Source of the DNA: Alteromonadaceae bacterium 2753L.S.0a.02
GTDB taxonomy: Bacteria > Pseudomonadota > Gammaproteobacteria > Pseudomonadales > Cellvibrionaceae
Reading direction: 5' to 3'
DNA length: 64,000 nt
NCBI GenBank assembly: GCA_007827375.1
Contig: VISH01000001.1
Coordinates: 744,001 to 808,000, forward strand
A program made the position numbers and the translations under genes. The first letter of the stretch is position 1. Each line of letters starts with the position of its first letter. Shown one piece after another: positions 1 through 8,727 of the stretch. A model generated the notes under the pieces. It was not told the DNA's origin, searched no databases, and saw nothing but the letters and a program-made list of their open reading frames with translations.

Positions 1-220
1 TCACGGTTGTTTGCACAAGGTTCTGGGGAATTTTTTGCGTCTCGACCATGACCGTGCCAGCGGAATAGTATATCGGTGGCAACGACACGACAATGATGCC
101 TGCAATTACCAACAATGGCACCGTAGTAATAAGAATGTACCACTTATACCGAAGCAGCGCAGGAATGTAGTTAGCATCCAATATAGAGGTTTGCGCTTTC
201 GGTTGCTGCTCTTCGTACAC
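1..220 (-). CDS. Wzz/chain-length determinant protein of EPS system (N-terminal part only)
   Basis: The reverse strand reads open from a GTG at 220 to the window edge, giving about 73 residues. An in-frame TAA lies directly upstream of the GTG, so translation cannot start earlier; the Shine-Dalgarno sequence is poor. Residues about 27-46 form one membrane helix, followed by SLPPIYYSAGTVMVETQKIP. This basic-TM-'LPP.Y.S...+.VE.Q.IP' layout is typical of the cytoplasmic-side N-terminus of Wzz/Wzc-like chain-length regulators in exopolysaccharide clusters that carry exosortases. The neighbouring PrsT and exosortase genes fit that role. The rest of the protein, including any kinase domain, lies outside the window. 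Confidence 0.8.
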   Translation of the reverse strand, partial: MYEEQQPKAQTSILDANYIPALLRYKWYILITTVPLLVIAGIIVVSLPPIYYSAGTVMVETQKIPQNLVQTTV

Positions 221-267
221 TTACCAATAACCCCGAATTAAAACCTGAATGATAGTCCAATTGAAGC

Positions 268-290
268 AAAAAAGGGGGCTCAAGCCCCCT
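268..290 (-). terminator. Rho-independent terminator after the small sortable-protein gene
   Basis: On the minus strand a G+C-rich stem (GGGGGC pairing with GCCCCC, extended by one A-T pair) is followed directly by six T residues. It lies 26 bases past the stop of the 62-residue gene and before the Wzz start, so it would separate the two transcripts. Confidence 0.8.
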
Positions 291-315
291 CTCTTCAGTA
301 TTCTTATTATTCTGC

Positions 316-504
316 TCAGGGGTGTCTCCGCAAGTTACCAAACACAACCAAGCCGAGCCCGAAAAGAACAGCAACGACTGGCAATGAGATTTGGTCCGCA
401 TAGTGCGCCTGCATTTGCGCGGTATCGACAAACATATAGGCATAAGCGCTGACTGAAAACACAACAAATATAAACATCAATAAAAGTTGCTTAATCGACT
501 TCAC
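316..504 (-). CDS. Small exported protein with PEP-CTERM-like sorting tail (62 aa)
   Basis: The start is taken as the GTG at 504 because GGAGG sits nine bases upstream; a longer reading frame from 573 has no such support. The N-terminus (KSIKQLLLMFIFVVFSVSAYA) is a clear signal peptide of about 22 residues. The mature part is only about 40 residues and ends in LPVVAVLFGLGLVVFGNLRRHP-like architecture: an LP, a hydrophobic helix rich in Gly, and an RR tail. This is the form of exosortase recognition domains, although the usual P-E-P or VPLP is reduced to LP. It lies between prsT and wzz of an exosortase EPS locus and has its own terminator and a sigma-54-like promoter. I do not recognise the family; the sorting role is inferred. 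Confidence 0.7.
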   Translation of the reverse strand: MKSIKQLLLMFIFVVFSVSAYAYMFVDTAQMQAHYADQISLPVVAVLFGLGLVVFGNLRRHP

Positions 505-547
505 AGTACTACGTCCTCCGTGTACAAGATTAAGGCAGTATGGCCAA

Positions 548-570
548 CAGCATCGCACCTCGCGATGCTG
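548..570 (-). promoter_or_regulatory. Stem-loop in the 5' leader of the small sortable-protein gene
   Basis: A perfect 9-bp inverted repeat (CAGCATCGC / GCGATGCTG) with a 5-base loop. It lies directly downstream of the sigma-54-like promoter at 585-600 and about 45 bases before the GTG start, so it would sit at the very 5' end of the mRNA. No T-run follows, so it is unlikely to be a terminator. It may stabilise the transcript or bind a regulator. Confidence 0.45.
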
Positions 571-584
571 CACCCCAACAATAA

Positions 585-600
585 AGCAATAGTCAGACCA
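585..600 (-). promoter_or_regulatory. Sigma-54-like -24/-12 promoter for the small sortable-protein gene
   Basis: On the minus strand TGGTCT-N5-TTGCT keeps the GG-N10-GC spacing of sigma-54 promoters and has a full TTGCT -12 element. It points at the gene starting at 504. In related EPS systems PEP-CTERM genes are controlled by the PrsK/PrsR two-component system with sigma-54; neither regulator is in this window. Confidence 0.5.
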
Positions 601-752
601 ATTTGTACAACACTATAGTATTAGGCGATAAAAGGCACCAACTGACGCCTTAAGCAGCAAGTCATCCTATAAAACGGGCAAATATGGACCTCCTGCACCA
701 TGTTCTTGCAGAGACCAATTAAGCTGTGTAAATATTTCCGACGTCAAAGCAA

Positions 753-3125
753 TTACTCTCGCGACTTCATTTTTTGCTGCAACGCAGCAGCAGCGGCGTA
801 CCACTCCACTTGCTGGTTGGCGCCCTCGAGCGCCTCATTCACAGCATCCTGGGCTTTATCCAGCTCATTGTTGCGGTAATATCCCTCCGCAAGGTGGTAT
901 TTGATTTCAGACGCCTCCGGTAACGCTTCGCTGGCGCGGCGCAGGAGTGATAGACCGTCGGTGTATTGTCCAGCAAGAACATAAGCCCAACCCAAGGTGT
1001 CGAGATACTGGGGTATTTTGGATTGTCGAAAGCGCTCAGCCAATTTCAGCGCCTCTGCAAGGCTCGATTGCTCGCCTTGACCTAATAACAGCGACGCCAG
1101 ATTGTTGGCAACCACGTCGACAGTCTGATCCTGTTCGAATAGAGCCCGATATAGGCTAACGGCTTCCGCAAGGTGCCCATCACGGCGAAAAATCTCTGCG
1201 CGAAGCGCCGTTAGCTTGATGCTCTGAGGTAAACGCTTTATACCGTCATCCAAAAGTTTTGCAGCCTGTTGAACATCCCCCTGACGAATATACAAACGAG
1301 CCAGAGTGTCGAACGCCTCTTCGCTATCAGGCTTATGCTGTAAAGCAATTTTGTAGTCTTGCTCGGCAGCTTGCCACTCGTGGAAATAGCTGCGCAGATT
1401 ACCCCGTAAAAAATATCCGTAGAAAGAACTTGGATCGGTAGTAATAACACGATTGAGAAAATCTTCTGCCTCCTCCCGCTTACCAGCCCGAATGTACGCA
1501 TCAACCAGAAGCACCATCGAACGTACGGAGTTAGGCGCCATACTCTGCAAGCGCTCCATGGCTTCAGCTGCAGCGACAAAATCTTGCCTTCCAGAGGCGG
1601 CCAAGCCGCGAATGTAGGCTGTTTCAGGCCCTTCCCCGAGATCTTTTTCGATCTGGTTAGCAAGCTCTTCAACTTCCTGCCACTCTCCCTGCGCCAGTTT
1701 GATTTGCGCTAATAGGCGAAAAACTTTTTTAGTGGCCCTGCCATGCTTGAGCATCTGATTAAGCAATTGTTCGGCTTTTACCAACTCATTGCGCTTCACG
1801 AGATACTCCGCAAACGCTTCCCCGTATTGAATACCATCAGGAGCGCGCACCGCAGTCGTGTAATATTCGTTAGCCAAGCCCCAATCGCCCTGGCGTTCAT
1901 GCGCTTTCGCCAGAGTGACAGCAATATCAGCATTGTTGGGTGATTGCCGTAACGCAGCGCGGAGTGTACGAATTGCACCACCTTCATCGTTATTGGCAAT
2001 AAGATAGTCCGCCTTGACCACTGCGACACCAGGACGCGACGAATCGAGCGTTTCCAACCTCGCAATTGTTTTTCCCGCACCTTCCAGATCTCGCGACATC
2101 AACTCCAAACGCGCTTTTCTAAGGCCTGCCTCAATCAGCATCTTGGGTTCGCTGGAGTTATCCCAAATACTATTCAGTTGTTGCAGCGCCTCCGGTAATT
2201 TGTCCCCCTTGACATATATATCCACTAACGCGAAGTTTAATCGTGGCAACGCTGGATAACGCCTCAAATAGGATTTGGTGAGGGATTCAGCCGCCTGCAA
2301 GCCCTGAACCTCATTAGTTATCTCGAGGGCTTTGAATAGAAATTCGGTATTTTTGTGTACTTCAGCTTGATGCTCCAGCAATAGAATTGCCTCGTCGCTC
2401 TTACCATTGCTGTAATACAGGCGCGCCAGGGACATCGGAATATTCTCATTATCGGGGTACAACTCGATAAGTTTGCGATACACCTCGACGGAGCGTTCAA
2501 AGTCTCCCGATTTACTCAGGGCTTGCAACATTACAATATTGAGCACAAGGCTTTCCGGGCTTGCGTTAAGCGCTTTTTCAAGTTGCTCGACTGCAGCAGC
2601 AGCGTTGCCCTGAATCATTGAATCGTGCGCCTGCAGCACTACAGCATCGATATAATCTGGGGATTCCTCCAGTACTTGCTGTAATAATTCCCGTGCAGAA
2701 CTGGCATCATCAATTTTAAACAGCACCGCGGCGCGCAATGTTTTCGCCACATTACTGTTCGGAGCCTGTTTTAATAGAGTTTCGGTATGAGTCAAGGCCT
2801 TATCAATACGATTCTGGCCAAGGTAAAGATTGGTAAGTTTGATTCTGGCGTCTACAAAACCAGGGTCTTTATCGAGAATATCCAGGAGCGTGGCTTCCAT
2901 CTCGCTCCAGCGTTTTTTCAATTCGTAGATTGTCGCGATCCCATACAAAGCCTGCGTATGATACGGGTTAAGCTTGACGGCGTTTTTAAATTCGAGCTCA
3001 GCTGAGGAGTAATCGTGTGCACTGAGAAATTGATCGCCCCGTTCGAAAAAATGTTGCGCTTTTTCCTCTTCACTTTTACAACCCGCCAACATTAGAAGCG
3101 CTAGCACCAAATACAAAATTTTCAT
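753..3125 (-). CDS. prsT: PEP-CTERM/exosortase system TPR-repeat lipoprotein PrsT
   Basis: A 790-residue protein with a lipobox (LMLAGC, Cys16), so it is probably a lipidated envelope protein. The remainder is almost entirely tetratricopeptide repeats from about residue 25 to the end, with typical A-x-x-x-Y/A-x-x-G and NP/SP turns. PrsT is the TPR lipoprotein routinely encoded next to exosortases in EPS loci, where it is thought to act in assembly or trafficking of polysaccharide and sorted proteins. The family is usually nearer 900 residues, so this copy is somewhat short. It starts 23 bases after the exosortase stop with only a weak Shine-Dalgarno sequence, consistent with operon translation. 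Assignment rests on context plus TPR architecture. Confidence 0.8.
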   Translation of the reverse strand: MKILYLVLALLMLAGCKSEEEKAQHFFERGDQFLSAHDYSSAELEFKNAVKLNPYHTQALYGIATIYELKKRWSEMEATLLDILDKDPGFVDARIKLTNLYLGQNRIDKALTHTETLLKQAPNSNVAKTLRAAVLFKIDDASSARELLQQVLEESPDYIDAVVLQAHDSMIQGNAAAAVEQLEKALNASPESLVLNIVMLQALSKSGDFERSVEVYRKLIELYPDNENIPMSLARLYYSNGKSDEAILLLEHQAEVHKNTEFLFKALEITNEVQGLQAAESLTKSYLRRYPALPRLNFALVDIYVKGDKLPEALQQLNSIWDNSSEPKMLIEAGLRKARLELMSRDLEGAGKTIARLETLDSSRPGVAVVKADYLIANNDEGGAIRTLRAALRQSPNNADIAVTLAKAHERQGDWGLANEYYTTAVRAPDGIQYGEAFAEYLVKRNELVKAEQLLNQMLKHGRATKKVFRLLAQIKLAQGEWQEVEELANQIEKDLGEGPETAYIRGLAASGRQDFVAAAEAMERLQSMAPNSVRSMVLLVDAYIRAGKREEAEDFLNRVITTDPSSFYGYFLRGNLRSYFHEWQAAEQDYKIALQHKPDSEEAFDTLARLYIRQGDVQQAAKLLDDGIKRLPQSIKLTALRAEIFRRDGHLAEAVSLYRALFEQDQTVDVVANNLASLLLGQGEQSSLAEALKLAERFRQSKIPQYLDTLGWAYVLAGQYTDGLSLLRRASEALPEASEIKYHLAEGYYRNNELDKAQDAVNEALEGANQQVEWYAAAAALQQKMKSRE

Positions 3126-3148
3126 CTTTTTTACTCTTTTTATATTCT

Positions 3149-4711
3149 TTAGCGGGGCAGGTAATTGTCGACCTGACCAGACAATGCGGTTATAAAATCT
3201 CTCAATTGAGCTTCACTGTCAGCGAGATCAGTAACCGGTACATATACACGTATCAGAGTTGCGTCTGTTCTGCTGTGTACAATGGATCTCAATATCAACG
3301 AGCGATATACCTCGGCTTCCGAGGCAAAGTTTTTACCTTGCTGATTGACCCAAAAATAAACCAGTAGTTGCTGCCCACTTTTTTCAATGATTGCACGATT
3401 TCCCGCGCCATCAAACCCCAGGTCATCCAATCGAATTTGTCTGGATTCCAGAATTTCCCAGCCCCCTGCAGGAATACAATCAGCCGGTGAATGAATGAGC
3501 GAGCCCTCAGTTTGAGAGTTATAATACGCCATGTAAAGATTGATTGGGAGCTGCCCCCGAGCGAGGTAATCCCCTATAAAATAATCATCGACCTTTAGGA
3601 TTTGCAGTAACCGATCTTCGATAACATCGGGATACAGATCCCGCTGTGCGATGGAAAGCGGGAATCTATCAAACATATTCCTTTGCGGTATCACTTCATG
3701 CTTCATGTACCATACGACATCAACAGCCAAACCTCCGACCAATATACAACCTAGAAGCGCCTTATAAAGAAATGATGGCGCTGCATTGTTTTTTTCACCT
3801 GGCGCGTAGGCATCTGCTACAACAAAATTATCGCTAACACTAAGCCGACGCCCATTGAACACAGCGAGCACAACGAGTAACAAGCCCAACAGGCAACACG
3901 ACACCACAAACACAAACCAACCTTCAAAATCGTGCAGAAACCCATCGGCAACTTCTTCGCCGAAATATTTAATTAAAAAACCGGTAACCGCTATTCTCAA
4001 ACTATTCATAAAAACGGTTATTGGAATAGCAGACAGAAATATGCCAATGCGGGTTATCTTTGCACCCCGATAGTAATATCCCACGATAAGGGCGATGCTG
4101 GTAAGCGGAAGCAAATAACGCAATCCGGAGCAGGCTTCTTCAACGAGCAAGGCAAAATCACCCATATTAATAACGTTCCCCTCTTGCAGTGCGGGGATTC
4201 CCATCAGGTGTATAAACCACACGCCAATACTGGATGATATAAGCTGCAAGTCACTCGTTAAGTGATTAATAAAAAATGGGTGTAAGGGAATTGAGAAAAA
4301 CAATAATATCAACGGAAACGCCAGTGCACGAACCAATCGCCAGCCGCCCAAAGTACACGCAATGGCGATGAGCGCACAAACGAACGCATAATACTTTCCT
4401 ACTTTTAAGTCTCCCAATAATGAGAACAAGTAGAACAGTAACGTTACGATCAAATACACCAAACCTAAAGCATCAGGTTTTAATTCGAGATGAGATGTGA
4501 GGTTGCGACGGCGCCAAACCAGATAAACCGCTATCCCTGTGACCAAAATGCCATGCCCGTACTCTGGCGATGCCAACCAATCTTGAAACAGTTGAAACAA
4601 ACTGGGAGAGAAAACGATTACAGCAACAGCATAGAGAGAAAGCAAGGCTCCAGTAATGTCATTAGGCTTTATAAACTGCTTGGATACCTCAACAGCATTC
4701 ATCATTGACAT
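3149..4711 (-). CDS. xrtD: Exosortase fused to EpsI domain (VPLPA-CTERM-type XrtD)
   Basis: 520 residues. The N-terminal 290 residues form about eight membrane helices carrying the exosortase catalytic set: Cys194 in EEACSGLRYL, Arg239 in NSLRI and His260 in DGFLHDFEGW. The C-terminal 200 residues form a soluble EpsI-like domain (SPADCIPAGGWEILESRQI, then an RVYVPV strand), which other systems encode as a separate gene. This fusion is characteristic of the XrtD class that pairs with VPLPA-CTERM substrates, and such a substrate is encoded at 9883. The enzyme would cleave and transfer sorted proteins at the inner membrane. The first ATG has a Shine-Dalgarno sequence touching it; the ATG at 4705 (Met3), six bases after AGGA, may be the true start. 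It lies 22 bases downstream of the sugar transferase gene. Confidence 0.85.
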   Translation of the reverse strand: MSMMNAVEVSKQFIKPNDITGALLSLYAVAVIVFSPSLFQLFQDWLASPEYGHGILVTGIAVYLVWRRRNLTSHLELKPDALGLVYLIVTLLFYLFSLLGDLKVGKYYAFVCALIAIACTLGGWRLVRALAFPLILLFFSIPLHPFFINHLTSDLQLISSSIGVWFIHLMGIPALQEGNVINMGDFALLVEEACSGLRYLLPLTSIALIVGYYYRGAKITRIGIFLSAIPITVFMNSLRIAVTGFLIKYFGEEVADGFLHDFEGWFVFVVSCCLLGLLLVVLAVFNGRRLSVSDNFVVADAYAPGEKNNAAPSFLYKALLGCILVGGLAVDVVWYMKHEVIPQRNMFDRFPLSIAQRDLYPDVIEDRLLQILKVDDYFIGDYLARGQLPINLYMAYYNSQTEGSLIHSPADCIPAGGWEILESRQIRLDDLGFDGAGNRAIIEKSGQQLLVYFWVNQQGKNFASEAEVYRSLILRSIVHSRTDATLIRVYVPVTDLADSEAQLRDFITALSGQVDNYLPR

Positions 4712-4733
4712 TCCTGAGCACTACACCGTATCC

Positions 4734-6218
4734 CTAGTAGGCATTCTTGGATAACAACACAAAAGGCGTCTTAATAAGTATTTTTATATCAAGACTAAGC
4801 GACCAATTTTTTATATACTCGAGGTCTAATTGAACGCGCTTTTCCATAGCTTCAATCGTTTCTGTTTCGCCGCGAAACCCATTCACCTGAGCCAATCCCG
4901 TCATACCAGGTTTAATACGATGACGAGCCAGATACTGCTTAACCTGGCCCGAGTAATACTGGTTATGCGAAACAGCATGCGGTCTTGGACCAACCAGCGA
5001 CATACTACCTTCAAGCACATTAAAGAGCTGCGGTAACTCATCAATGCTCGTTTTGCGGATGAAGCTACCAATGGGTGTTATTCTCGGATCACCTTTGGTA
5101 GCTTGTTTTACAATTTTTTCGGGCTGATGCACATACATACTGCGAAACTTATAGACGTAGAATTGCTTACCATCCCAACCATCGCGAATTTGCTTGAAGA
5201 TAATAGGCCCCTTGGATGTGCTCTTGATGATAATTGCAATAGCAATAAACAGCGGCGATAACAGAAACAAGGCAATGATGGAAAAAAATTTGTCCAAAGT
5301 GTATTTCACGAAAGCCGGTCCGCCTGCCAGTAACGGTGTTTCGTTTAGGTTGATAAGCGGCACCCCGGCCATTTCCCGTACACTGTGATTTAAGAGATTT
5401 AATGAGAAAATGTCCGGTGCCCAAATTAAATCGACATTAACATTTTTGAGGCGTTCCTGAATATCCAGGAGCTTGTCGATATTGTGGAATGCCAGCGCTA
5501 CGTATATACGCTTTACGCCTTTTTCTTTGACTATCGCTTCAATATTATCGACATCACCCAGAAAAGGGTAAGACTCATTAGACCAGGTGATCGGTATCGC
5601 ATCGCGTGTCATAACGCCCACCACGGTTTCAGGCAACCAGATATTAGTCGTCAAACGCTCAGCGAGATGTTTTGCCATATTTCCCGCTCCAACGACCAAG
5701 GTTGGAATGCGTTTTTGCACGTTTTGTGAATACCAGGCGTGAATTTTATAGGTCGCGACAAAAATCACGATCTGAAGCAGAATCGACAACACCCCCCATT
5801 CAATGATAACGCGCTTGGAAAAAATATCCGTAACACCTGTCAACGCAGAGAGAATGCCAAGCAATATAATAACCAAACCCCAAGCGCGACACAGTTGCCT
5901 TATTCCACCCTCAAGATTTTCAAAGCGCCGGTAGATACCCAACGACTTGTAAACCAGCACCATCAATAGCACTGTGAAAGCAATTAACGAACGGTACGGC
6001 ACCGTGAACTCACCCACTTCAGAGTAGGTAAGCATGACCAAACAGCCACACACACAGGCTATATTCAGAATATGCTGCAACCACTGAATAAAAGTATCGT
6101 GGTTACGAAGCAGCCTGCGCTGCCGCACTTCAACCGTACTGTATTTTCTCAGCACCGCTTCTGTGGCCGGTGATTTGGGTACCGCAGCATTATTATTCAT
6201 GAATAATTCGCTCGACAT
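4734..6218 (-). CDS. Undecaprenyl-phosphate sugar phosphotransferase (WcaJ/EpsB-like)
   Basis: 494 residues. It has four N-terminal membrane helices (about 45-160), a Rossmann-like CoA-binding-type domain with TLVVGAGNMAKHLAERL near 173-190, a fifth helix near 310-332, and the C-terminal bacterial sugar transferase catalytic domain (KFRSM at 357-361, DELPQLFN at 393-400, SLVGPRP). This is the undecaprenyl-phosphate glucose/galactose phosphotransferase family that transfers the first sugar-1-phosphate to the lipid carrier at the cytoplasmic face, starting the repeat unit. It is separated by three bases from rfbB and lies in the same operon. Its ATG directly abuts AAGGA, so spacing is poor. The exact sugar cannot be told from sequence. 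Confidence 0.9.
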   Translation of the reverse strand: MSSELFMNNNAAVPKSPATEAVLRKYSTVEVRQRRLLRNHDTFIQWLQHILNIACVCGCLVMLTYSEVGEFTVPYRSLIAFTVLLMVLVYKSLGIYRRFENLEGGIRQLCRAWGLVIILLGILSALTGVTDIFSKRVIIEWGVLSILLQIVIFVATYKIHAWYSQNVQKRIPTLVVGAGNMAKHLAERLTTNIWLPETVVGVMTRDAIPITWSNESYPFLGDVDNIEAIVKEKGVKRIYVALAFHNIDKLLDIQERLKNVNVDLIWAPDIFSLNLLNHSVREMAGVPLINLNETPLLAGGPAFVKYTLDKFFSIIALFLLSPLFIAIAIIIKSTSKGPIIFKQIRDGWDGKQFYVYKFRSMYVHQPEKIVKQATKGDPRITPIGSFIRKTSIDELPQLFNVLEGSMSLVGPRPHAVSHNQYYSGQVKQYLARHRIKPGMTGLAQVNGFRGETETIEAMEKRVQLDLEYIKNWSLSLDIKILIKTPFVLLSKNAY

Positions 6219-6221
6219 TCC

Positions 6222-7292
6222 TTAATTTTTTAGCAGTGGCTGCCACCATTGGTCATGCTCCAGGTACCAATCGATCGTTTTTGAGATACCGCTATCGAAC
6301 GATTCGACCGGAGAATATCCAAGCTCATTGTTAGCCTTGGTGGGATCGATTGCGTAACGCCTATCGTGACCGGGGCGGTCAGTCACAAATTCGATTAACG
6401 CAGCAGCCTTCCCCGCAATTACAGACTTGGCGAGAGGGTATTTGGCCGACCATGCGGGGTTTTGGGCGAAGCGCTCATTCATTAGGCTACACACCAAATT
6501 AACGATATCAATATTGGCCCACTCGTTAATACCACCAATATTATAGGACTCTCCGACAACACCTTTTTGCAACACCAAATCAATGCCTCGCGCGTGGTCA
6601 CTTACAAACAACCAATCGCGAATTTGCTTGCCATCACCGTACACTGGGAGATGTTTATCACGCAATATATTGGTAATAATTAACGGGATAAGTTTTTCCG
6701 GAAAATGATAAGGTCCGTAATTGTTTGAGCAATTTGAGGTTGTTACCTGTAGCCCATAGGTATGCAAGTAGGAGCGCACCAAGTGATCTGATGCCGCCTT
6801 GCTGGCGGAATAGGGCGAATTGGGCGCATAAGGTGTTGTTTCCGAAAAAGGCGGATCTTCGGGAGCCAGGGTTCCGTATACCTCATCGGTGGAAATATGA
6901 TGAAAACGGTGTTCCGCCGGGCACAGCCCCTCGTCGAGCCAGACTTTTTTTGCCGCTTTTAAAAGGTTGTGGGTACCCACAATATTGGTTTCAATAAAGG
7001 CATCTGGCCCAGTTATCGAGCGATCCACGTGGGATTCTGCCGCAAAATGCACCAGGCTGGTTACCGAATATTTGCGCAACAGAGTTTCAACCAAAGCCTG
7101 ATTGAGGATATCTCCTTTAACAAACTCAAAATGATCGTTGGATTCGAGTGGCTCCAGATTCATGCGATTACCAGCGTAGGTAAGTGCATCTAACACAATA
7201 ACCCTGTCTTCTGGGTATTTTTCCAACCAATAATGCACGAAGTTAGCACCGATAAATCCGGCACCCCCAGTTACTAAAAGGGTTTTACTCAT
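6222..7292 (-). CDS. rfbB: dTDP-glucose 4,6-dehydratase
   Basis: 356 residues, the usual length. The N-terminal NAD-binding loop is GGAGFIGANF, HISTDEVYG carries the Thr-Asp-Glu catalytic stretch, and YSASKAASD is the Tyr-x3-Lys motif of extended SDR enzymes. It converts dTDP-glucose to dTDP-4-keto-6-deoxyglucose, the second step of dTDP-L-rhamnose synthesis. It lies last of the four rhamnose genes and 14 bases after rfbD. The set supplies rhamnose for the polysaccharide of this locus. Confidence 0.95.
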   Translation of the reverse strand: MSKTLLVTGGAGFIGANFVHYWLEKYPEDRVIVLDALTYAGNRMNLEPLESNDHFEFVKGDILNQALVETLLRKYSVTSLVHFAAESHVDRSITGPDAFIETNIVGTHNLLKAAKKVWLDEGLCPAEHRFHHISTDEVYGTLAPEDPPFSETTPYAPNSPYSASKAASDHLVRSYLHTYGLQVTTSNCSNNYGPYHFPEKLIPLIITNILRDKHLPVYGDGKQIRDWLFVSDHARGIDLVLQKGVVGESYNIGGINEWANIDIVNLVCSLMNERFAQNPAWSAKYPLAKSVIAGKAAALIEFVTDRPGHDRRYAIDPTKANNELGYSPVESFDSGISKTIDWYLEHDQWWQPLLKN

Positions 7293-7306
7293 TAGTTTAA
7301 GCTCAC

Positions 7307-8170
7307 TTAATTAGCCAATTCATCCAGCATTTGCCCGAGCGCATCTCGCCAGTATATACGCGGCGCATTCGGTAATGCCTGCTTGAGGGAGGAGTTATCC
7401 AATACACTGTAGTGGGGCCTTTTTGCTGGCGTGGGGTATTGCTCGGTGGTAATAGGCAGAATGGGAATTTTGTGCGACAGTAAGTTTCTCTCAGCAGCCA
7501 TTTCCTGAATCGCGATCGCAAAATCAAACCAGCTAGCCACACCATCACAACTACAGTGATGCACACCAGCCAAACGAACCCGGATGGCTTCCCAGCAGGT
7601 TTGCGCCAGCATCGCTGCCCAGGTTGGGCTCCCGATTTGGTCTGCAATAATGGTTAATTTAGGTTTGTCGGCGGCGAGCCTCAGTATGGTTTTTACGAAA
7701 TTGTTACCATAGGCTGAAAATACCCATGCAGTCCGTAAAATTGCCCAGTTATCTCCACCCTGCTCAATAATCTTCAATTCACCAGCACGTTTGCTTTGCC
7801 CGTAGACCCCTAACGGGCCGACAGCATGATTGGGTTCATATGGTCGCGCATTATTGCCGTCAAAAACAAAGTCCGTTGAAATGTGCAATAAATAGGCGCC
7901 AATCTTGTTGGCTTCGAGCAGTAAATTTTCTGGTCCAGTGCAGTTTACCGCCCAGGCGTTATCGATATCTGTCTCAGCCTTATCAACAGCAGTGTAGGCT
8001 GCCGCATTGATAATAGCATCAGGCCGAAAACTGGAGATAACACGTCCGACAGATTTCGAATCTGTAATGTCTAGCTCTTCGCTATCATGAACCAGAAGCT
8101 CTATGCCCGCCGGACAGCTATGAAGCAACTCCTGACCCAACTGCCCCTTACCACAAACCAATACTTTCAC
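7307..8170 (-). CDS. rfbD: dTDP-4-dehydrorhamnose reductase
   Basis: About 287 residues from a GTG at 8170. This start is preferred because VKVLVCGKGQLGQEL gives the normal N-terminal NADPH loop, AGGA lies six bases upstream, and it follows the rfbC stop by eight bases; an ATG at 8206 would lie inside rfbC. The SDR motifs HISTDFVFDG and YGQSKRAGE (Tyr-x3-Lys) are visible. The enzyme makes dTDP-L-rhamnose, the last step of the pathway. Confidence 0.93.
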   Translation of the reverse strand: MKVLVCGKGQLGQELLHSCPAGIELLVHDSEELDITDSKSVGRVISSFRPDAIINAAAYTAVDKAETDIDNAWAVNCTGPENLLLEANKIGAYLLHISTDFVFDGNNARPYEPNHAVGPLGVYGQSKRAGELKIIEQGGDNWAILRTAWVFSAYGNNFVKTILRLAADKPKLTIIADQIGSPTWAAMLAQTCWEAIRVRLAGVHHCSCDGVASWFDFAIAIQEMAAERNLLSHKIPILPITTEQYPTPAKRPHYSVLDNSSLKQALPNAPRIYWRDALGQMLDELAN

Positions 8171-8178
8171 GGGTCTTC

Positions 8179-8727
8179 CTATACAAAATATTCTGCAGTT
8201 TCCCAACTATTGCCTGCCGCGTCCTTTTCTGACAACAACGGTGGCTCCTTGGCAACTAACGGCCACTGAATACCCACCGTCGAATCATCCCAACGTAGCG
8301 AACGCTCGCTCTGTGGGTGATAATAATCGGTGCATTTATAAACAAATTCCGCCATTTCGCTCATGACATAAAATCCATGAGCAAATCCTTCTGGCACCCA
8401 CAACTGACGTTTGTTTTCCGCGGACAATTCAAAACCCACCCAGTTGCCGAAGGTTGGCGAACTTCTGCGCATATCTACCGCCACATCGTAGACGGCGCCA
8501 CGCACAACCCGTACAAGCTTTCCCTGAGTGTGCTCCATCTGATAATGCAGCCCTCTCAGAATACCCTGACGTGACGCACTGTGGTTATCCTGAACAAACG
8601 GTTTTGGCGAACACTTTTCAGCAAATTCATCGGCACGAAAGGTTTCCATAAAAAAACCACGATCGTCGCCGAATACTTTTGGTTCCAGCAAAACAACATC
8701 TGGAATATCACTCGGAATAAACTGCAT
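8179..8727 (-). CDS. rfbC: dTDP-4-dehydrorhamnose 3,5-epimerase
   Basis: 182 residues, full length. The cupin-type epimerase motifs are present: FVQDNHSASRQGILRGLHYQ contains the catalytic His of the HYQ region, followed by KLVRVVRGAVYDVAVDMR and WVPEGFAHGF. It epimerises dTDP-4-keto-6-deoxyglucose. Its ATG overlaps the rfbA stop by one base (ATGA), so the two are translationally coupled. Confidence 0.95.
   Translation of the reverse strand: MQFIPSDIPDVVLLEPKVFGDDRGFFMETFRADEFAEKCSPKPFVQDNHSASRQGILRGLHYQMEHTQGKLVRVVRGAVYDVAVDMRRSSPTFGNWVGFELSAENKRQLWVPEGFAHGFYVMSEMAEFVYKCTDYYHPQSERSLRWDDSTVGIQWPLVAKEPPLLSEKDAAGNSWETAEYFV

Noticed and set aside
11..241. 76-codon plus-strand frame at the left edge
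   Set aside because: Opposite strand encodes the Wzz N-terminus with a membrane helix and family motif; this is its shadow.
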